From NCBI GenBank assembly GCA_029204225.1, contig CM055098.1:19435303-19499302 (forward strand): a DNA stretch of 64,000 nucleotides. The letters are read 5' to 3'. Under the pieces are notes generated by a model, which saw only the letters and a program-made list of their open reading frames with translations, searched no databases and was not told the DNA's origin. Shown piece after piece: positions 27,301 through 36,300 of this stretch (position 1 is its first letter; each line of letters begins with the position of its first letter). This DNA is from Diphasiastrum complanatum (lineage: Eukaryota > Streptophyta > Lycopodiopsida > Lycopodiales > Lycopodiaceae). Position numbers and translations under genes: made by a program.

Positions 27301-30300
27301 CCCGGGTCTAGAGACTAGATAGTAGACTCTACCTAGTACCTAGCTAGTAGCTGCAGCCTGCCATTATCCATTATTCCATATCACTGATCAGTGATCACTG
27401 TAGACTGTAGTCTGCATCAGACTAGTAAGTGGACCGTGGTCACGACTCACTAGTTAGTAGTTAGAAGTTAGAACTTAGTATTAAGACTTAACTTTTAAGT
27501 AGTCAGTGGTGAGTTGTGATTGGTCACTAATTAGTAATAACTATAATCTATTATCAAGAATCATGATTCAGCTCTAGCCTCTGAGCTCAAGCATCAAATT
27601 TCAGTTATACTCCAGGCTCCTAATTTCTAAACCTTGAGTTCCAACCGGCAACGTCCAAGTGGCCACTGGCAAGTTCCAACTCGTTACAACTTACTCGGAT
27701 CCACACTTGTCACTCACAATCCTGAGTCTCGACTCTCCTTAGCAAGCAGTTGCCAGTGTCCACTGTCCAGAGAGCACTTAGCAGATCCTTGTACCTGGGT
27801 AGTAGGGGGCCGGGACCACTGGGCCAGGATATGGTTACAACTTACAAGTTAGTAGTTACAAGTAAGTTACAACTTACAACTTTGAACTTTCAAGTTTCAA
27901 CTTACTGCAGTTTTCTTAAACTTGGGTCATAATGTCATTCTAATTTCTGTAAATTCTGTTTTGAAAAATGAATCTTGATACGACAGGTCACACAGTCACA
28001 AGAGATCTGATTATCCTGAATTATGATATCTGTAAATTTAGAGGAAGATTGAAATTGTTTAGCTATTAAAATTTAAGTATCTGTACTATCAGTGAATGTT
28101 TGACTTTTTTTTTTAAGAAGTGGAAAAAAAAAGGGTCGAACCGTTTTCCGATTCGAACCTGGCCTGGTGGTTCTGGCCGGTTCGAATCGACCTAATCGAA
28201 TCGGGATGCAACCTTGGTAGAAACTCATCATACTAGACAGTAGTAACTAAATACTAGAAACCCTAACCTGGTCCCTAAACAAGAAGCAAGTTACAACTTA
28301 CAACATTGAGCAAAGTTCAAACATTTACGGCTAAATTCAGTCAGACTGTCGAGATCCACAACCACAAATGATAGTTGTTCTCTCCAAGAGAAGCACACAA
28401 ATAGATTCAAAGTCAGATGATGAGAATAAATCTGATCCTACGAGAGACCATCATTGACATCAACAGTGTAAAGCACATCACCTTCCTACTGCTAGAGCCT
28501 CAACGTACCACGACTGCTCACATTTGGAGATCTCGTACCCACTAAAGTCAGAGTCAAAGGCACGATCGTCACCAACGCTCTTCTACTACATTGGCTCCTC
28601 CTACTATGATTCCTTCGAGAGCCCATCTCACAGCTTTCTTTAGTCATCTTAGTCCAGAGCACATATACATCACTTCATGTACATGGTCCTTGCGCCATAT
28701 GCATTTTTTATAGAGTTGTTAACTTCCTTCATATTAGCATTAGACTATGTATTTTTGTTTTTCATTATTTCGAGACACTCATATGCTCCCTTAGTTGCTA
28801 TACCCACTTGACATGTATTACTTTGTCTTATATGCCTTATGGCATCAAAAGACATTAATAAGGCTTTCCTTTGCTCTTAGAAATAAAGTCCTCATAGCTT
28901 TTCATCTTTGGCTAAGGTCTCTCTATACCAAGACGTGCATTCTATGCACAGTTGCAGCTTTTTATTTTATTTCTTTGTGAAAAAAAGACTAATGGCCAAT
29001 TTTCTTTTTTGAGTACTAACTAAAACCTAATTGAATGGTGGACATGATGGAATGATTACAATCCAAGATATATCATAGTTATTTACGCTGCTCAAACACT
29101 AAGAAATCATATGTTTTTACCATAATAGAAGTCTAGAAAAACCACCCACATAAAAAATCTTGAAACCATTTCACCGATCCTTTCCCGTTTCAAGCCATCA
29201 ATGTATGTACCATATAGTATGGATCATGACCATAAGTATAAGATGGGATTTGGGAGTTCTGACTCTCGAGTTAAGATTCAAGATTGATGTTGATTAATTA
29301 TAATCTACATTGCCTAACCACTAAAAAAGCACTTGTTTTTAGCATAATAAAAGTCTAGAAATAAAATCTCCTCCCCCCCCAACCCCCCATACCCCCCCAA
29401 AAAAAAGGAACCCTAGAACTGTTTTATCCTCGAGGTTGAGCCTGTTTAAAAAAGGCGTTTTGAAAAGGTCCATGAAACATTGATTTTGATGGAAATAGGC
29501 TACAAACTAGGTTGCATTGAGTAGAGCTACATAGGTTAATCAAAATTGCATGATGTATCCACTCCGATTTCTATCTCTCTCTAAACTTTTGTTCTAGACT
29601 AATGGCTATCTATATATGGCATAAGGTTGTCCATGCAAGGAGTGCAAAAGCAATGATGATTGGATCTCATATTTCCAAGATGTTTTTTTGGGAGAGGAAG
29701 ATATCCAATGACTATTCCGTAAGGAATGAGTCACTGTTCTAGAAAGGGAAAGTGTCTTGTGAACAAAGAGAACAGTAGGTCTCAAATCGCATATGAATTT
29801 CAAGATAGGTTGAGTGCATACCACCTTGACATACATAGAATCATAGTTGCAGGCCACGTTCCGGAACGCGATCCAGGAATTCCCATTAGGTTTCCCGGAT
29901 CACAATGTTTTTTTTTTTTGGAAAGTTGCCAGTATGGGTATCATGTGAAAGGATATTCAAAAAGCGATTGTTGTGCAGATCTGTTGCTTGGTTTCAGATG
30001 GTTTCAGATGGCTGCAGGCTACATTCATCAGAAATCTGGACATCAGTAGATGATTTCAGATGGCTGCATTTTCAGATGGTTTCAGAAATCTGGACATTAG
30101 TAGATGGTTTCAGATGGTTTCAGCTATTCCACAAGAAGTATACAATTCCCGCCAGTCTAAAGAAGGCTCCTTCTAACTCTTTATATCGTTTTCTAGCAGA
30201 AAACGGAATCAGTAGATCTGCAAACCATTGGCATCAGAACTCCATTTCAAAACTGATTTCTGATATCTATTGGAAAAGCAAATATTTCAAAAACAAAACT

Positions 30301-33300
30301 GATTTCTGATTTCAAAAGCAAATATTTGGAAAGGCCTTAGTCTGTCAGAAATCAGAGATAATTCACATAACGTGCATCTTAGAATGGGCTATCAGAAATA
30401 GCCTGATTAATTAATCAACGATAAATCTTGAATCCTAACTCGAAATCTAAGCTCTAAAAATAGTGTTGAAGGTAAGTTTTCTCTTCTCACACTCTCTTTC
30501 AAGTTTCAAGCAGATTTTATTTTAATTCATGATTTGTCTAATTCCCTACCCTCTAGCACTCTCTCACAAAAAAAAAAAAAAATGGCATTACTAAACATAG
30601 TATTTGAATTGTTTGAAACCCGAAAAAATCAAAAAGCATCTACTTTTATTAAGAGAAGTTTTCATTATTGAAATAGATAAGCACTAAAGCGCTTCCAAAT
30701 TCTGCATACTGATGTGATGAAAATCGATTGGAACTCTAAGCTTTCTCCACAGGTTGTTGATCTCGATCACATGACTTTTGTAGAGTTTACCTCACTCATT
30801 CCTTTATTCAAACAACTCATTGCAACCCCCTACTAATCTATTGAGCTCTTTGTATTGTATCTCCTTGCACACTAGAGCTTTTCTCCAATTCCAAGAGCTC
30901 CCCTGCTTTTTTCTCTACAATCAAACCAGCCCATTTGAGTTCAAACCAAACCTCAATGAGCTCACCAATGAGATCTTCCTTGCCTTGAAGAAATTGCCAC
31001 TTGAGTTGCTCCATGTAGTCTTCTTCATCCAACCTTTTGCCATCTTGATCATGCATGAACACTCCACCACAATCATAGCATCCTTTGAGTTGATGAAGAG
31101 ATGTAAGATCCATGCCTTTGATCCTCCCAAGCGTCACTCTTCCTTTGCCCTTTCCTTCACAAGACTCCCTCTTAATGATCACACCACAAAAGTTATATAA
31201 TTACTCCAACCATCTTCCTGCTCTATGTCTTCATGTCGTTTGACTCATATAAACTCTGTAACTTTATCTTTCAATTTAGATTGGATCTAATTATCCACAT
31301 AGATTTGTCTACATGTTACTAGTTAGTAGGATGTATCTAATAGAAAGATGTGAATTAAGGTAATGTTAACATCCTGCATATGCGTAATACGAATTCTATT
31401 TACACGTCAAAGAATAGGGTTGAAAACATATATCACAATTTACAAAACCACTATGCTTATTTATCTGTTTATACATATTAGGGTTTATACTAATGTTTTT
31501 TGTTCAGACTTATGTTGAACTTTTAAAACAAACACATAAATGCACTAGAACACCAGAAAATTCAAAAATAGCTACAGCAAAGAAAACTTGGATCTTCAAA
31601 TAGAAAGTGGCTTAATTAACTCCTGTGAAGCCACAGAGAAGTGAGATTTCCTGCAATCATACTCAAAACTGATCAAATATGACAATACGTTGGCTTCAGG
31701 TTGCCAAGGATGCCAATCCAGAAGATTCTTACGTATACATAACTTGGGACTTTGGATCTGAGCTCAACTCAAGGACTTTCATAATAGTAACTTGATACAT
31801 GTCTCCAAGTAGCAAAACTTTTGCCAGGTAAAACTGTGACGCATAACTATAGCAACTATAATCACGAAAAAACAAGCAGCTTGAAACACATAAAAGCAAC
31901 AAGCCATGACACATACCAGCTTTCCAATGGGAAAAACTCCAAACGCATTCAAGCACACAATGCCATCACTATCTCCACTACACAGCACATTTAGAAACTG
32001 CTGAGGCACTCTAGTTGTCCCTTTTCTACTAGCAGCTTCAATCTCCTCATTTGATCCAAGAGATAAACTCAATTCAAAAGCAGGGACTGTCCCAGGCATT
32101 GCAGGCGCCTTTGGAGGAGGAGGAAAAAATCTCAATGCTCGATCTTCCTGGAGTAGACTGTTAAATCCAATTTCCTGCTTCACAACACAAACATAAATAG
32201 TCATAAGCCCATATTACTTCCACCGTGTAGTATTTACACAGAAGCAATGATAAGAAAATTTTGCATGACATAATACTTCCATTTGCAGCAATGCCTAAAA
32301 AACGAAGAGCATATTTATAACAGTCGGCCTTACCTTCAGATGTCTTGATGAAGGTAAACCAAAAAATGATTCACAAGCACTGAGAGATCAAAGTCCAACT
32401 TTCTATAACTCACTCAACTTCAAGTGTCAATTAGTCTAAACAATGGCACTCACTATTCCAAATTTATCAGTCGCTATTGTCAAATTTAAAGGAATACATG
32501 AAAAATAAATGAAATTTAGTGATGATTCTTAAAAGTTAACTTATAAAAGATAAGGTGAAAAGTGGGAAACTAGTAAAGTGCTTACTGATGATGATTGTCG
32601 ATCCTCTGCCCAACATAGGCATTGAACAGCAGCCTTATGCGTCCCAATTTTGCGAAGCAGCTCACCATTCTGTGGAAGAAAAAGCACATTCTTGATTGAG
32701 AATTTTACGTAAAAAAATACCATATCATCATCCACATGGCGAATTTCTCAATCTCCATGGAACTTTCGGTTGCACTATGAAAATTCCAATAGAACTACCA
32801 ATAGAAGAGCAAATCTACAGAGTAATAATATTGTGATTTAAGAACTTGCAGTGACATTTAATGAGGCAAATATAATGATCTCCAACGCTCCTAGGAGTTT
32901 TTACGTGTTGGCATCATCATGCACATAAGTGACCAGCGTGTTATCAAGTCCTATCTTTAGAATGAGGCATTAGCAGCTTGGAAGAAACTTGAGATTATCA
33001 TAAGCAGTAGCCATTAGCTTGGAGATATAATTAATGAACATGAATACAGCATAAAGCTTTCATCTAAGTTGTCAAATGCAACTTGACCCATTCACATAGC
33101 CCATCTTTGGCAAATATTGACCAAAACCAAACACACAAATCAGTTCAAAATATTCCTTGCATTCAGAAATAAGATATATAGCAGTTCTGCTATGAGGCTG
33201 CATTACTAAACCTACAGGGAACAGTTCATATGGCAAAAGTTTACAGGTTCTGATGATCAGTTTTGTACACATTTGAATTGCACCATATTCAGGTCAAAGA

Positions 33301-36300
33301 TACTCAATTTGAGAGTCTCTCTCTGATATAAAATATTTGCTTCTTAAAGAAAAACGCAATCCAAAATAAACACAAGAGTGTGTCAAGTACTTCGATGATA
33401 TACTACCAGTTCTTGTAGTCAGTGCAAATAGATGCTAATTAGTTTTGCACATGAAACAGTGTTGTGACACTTCTCATGATGTTTCCGATCTACTTCATAT
33501 ACAGGCTACTGATGATGAGAATATGGGTATTACTAGACATTTTGCTGATGAAATGGGACCAGTCATGACATATGGTGAGCATGTGTTTCATTTTGGAGAA
33601 GCCCACGAGTTAGCCATTTGTAAAGGCTTAGCTTGTTGACCAGATGTTGAATGTTTCATTTGTCACCCTCACAGTGTGGTGGATTGTCTCATGAGGTGTC
33701 ACCCTCTTTTGTTCCTTTCATCTCTGACTTCTATATCTCCCCGAACACCTTATCTGACCATTCACGCCTTTCTTTTTTGTCTTGGGACATATCACACACC
33801 ATACGCCCTACTCCTTCCCCTAACCATGCACCGACATACACTTTTGATCCGGCCTTCATCACTCTTTATCAGAAATCTCTCACGACCCCAATCCATTACT
33901 TTCCTCATGATATCCTCTTGGAGGACTCAAAGCGCCACCTTTCTCACTACATATCTCCATACAACTGCCTCTCTTGCCTTCCCTTCCCATCATCCTTCAC
34001 CTAAATCCTCTTCTTCTATATCTATTAAGCAACCTTGATATCTTATTGCTATTACCATCATCAGCAGGTTGTCCAACATCATCATTCGCCCCATCTTCGT
34101 GATGTCAAACATATATGCCACCGTGTTCTTTGCACTAGAAAACACTCCTATGAAAGGAACAAAAATGAAAGGCTTATAAACCTTCTCTTTAGTTCCTCCA
34201 CTGCAGGTTTGTTTTAGCACAAGTTCACTCCTTGATCTTCACCAACCCTATTGATTGACCTCCATAATTGAACTGACTATACCACCACCTTGTACACTAT
34301 CCCTGCTGACACGCCCATTGTCATCTCTCCTCATCCTTCTGGATTCTCATTCTTCACTTCTAACATGGTTCTTGTAGCCATAAAAGATAAGAACTCATCG
34401 CGCAGGGGACGTCCAAGACTCAGAGTCTAACCTCCTCATCCCTGCACTTGATAAACTTGCACCTTTACGTGTCAATCTCCTTAATAGAAGAATTATTACC
34501 AGTTTCTCTCCTTCTTGGTGCACATATTCTATCCATCCCATTCATAAGAGTGGTTTTCCCATGAGACTTGATAATTACGGGCATATCATTGCAAAGCTTT
34601 ATGGCATTATGAATTACGAAGGCAGAGAGCAGAAGACTCTACATTATTGAGCAGGCTAGAAATAGACATGAAAAGGTTTATTGTCGGGTTGTGGAATTCA
34701 AAAAACTTCAACTAGGTTCCACAACCCTTGCTTATTTAAAGGTTATAGGACTTAGGCTTTTTTGCAAATACCATTATGCCTTGATGTTGAGGGTGATCAT
34801 GGCAAATGCTTTGCCATCTCTCAGTCTCCACTTGACTGAGCTTGAGGAGATTATCAGCTAAAATGGAGGTTCGGGTTGTAGTCTTGAATATATTCTTATT
34901 GTCATCTTACTATATGCTGATGATGTAGATCTAGTCTCACCAACTAAAGAAGAGTTACGGACTACAGGATACAGGCCTACTGGGCTACTCTGCATATATT
35001 TCGCAGGCCTCTTTACATTTACTGTTGGTTATGTATATTTCTGGTTACGCATTTTATATTAGTCATGTACAGGCCCCAGAGCCTTTTTATATGCTTATGA
35101 CCCGCACTAAGTCCTTTTTTATGACATTGACTGGCCTTGGGCCCTTATTATATGGTTATATGTGGAGTGGGGGCCCGTAGGAGGGCGCACTATTTTCCCT
35201 CCACATTTTGCCTCCCTTTACTTTTGAATTCTTATTTTAGGGTTCATTCGTAGGGTATTTATAGGGGCATTTGTACACTCATTTTGCAAATTATTGATTG
35301 GTATTGCTTGGGCTCTTCGTGGGAGAACCTATTGTCTTGTCTATTGCTTGTAGGGCTTCAGTCTATTGCTGTCTTTTATGCTTCATTGATTCAACACCTG
35401 AGATTTTGATCATAACTAGAAGGGCTTAGGCTACACCTGGATAGTTTGTACACTTTTTGCAGTAGATGGGGATTGAGGGTGAATGTTTCGAAGACCAAAG
35501 CTATGGTCTTCAATACTTCCAAAACCTTTATGCAAAGACAGGAGTTTACTTTTGACGGCCAACTATTGGAGGTAATTTCACCATATACTTATCTGGATGT
35601 ATTGTTCAGTGGTCCTATCCTTAGTATGAGACATGCAGCATCGGCTCTCGACTTGGGAAGGGTCATGATCGTTGGTCGAGAGATGGAGTAGACTCAAAGA
35701 CATACTAGAGTCTATATGTCTATATGTTGATTTGGTACTCATTCATCGTTTGAGGAGGACCTCTAGGCTAATGTTGATGCACTCATGAAGTTCTATCAGA
35801 GGAGAGGATTGCCAATTAACTTGTCGACAAACAACATTATGATTTTAATACCTACAATATGACCATGCTACGACAGGGCCATTTCTTGATAGTAACATTC
35901 TAGCAATGTTGTAGATCAATAACTTGGGCTCTATGCAGATAAGTTGGAGGAGATCATACAACTGAGTGAAAATGATGGGAGTAGACTCTAAGACATACAA
36001 GTGTCTGCATTTCTATAAGTTGCTGAAGTAGTACTTATTGCATCAGCCATGGAGGATGTGTAAGTTAATATCGATGCATGTATGAGATTCTATGAGAGGA
36101 GAGGACGGCCAATAAAGCCTTGGGTTTTCCATAATTTGTTGTTAGGTTCACGTTTTCTTGATTAATCTTGTATCAGAACTCTTGGCTCTCTTTCGTACAA
36201 AATCAGCTCATCATTGCTCTAGGCTTTACTCCCAAGGCACAAAACTCTGCCTAATTAGCTTAGCAGCACAATTCATCTTCTTGTGATCCTTGAGCTCGAA

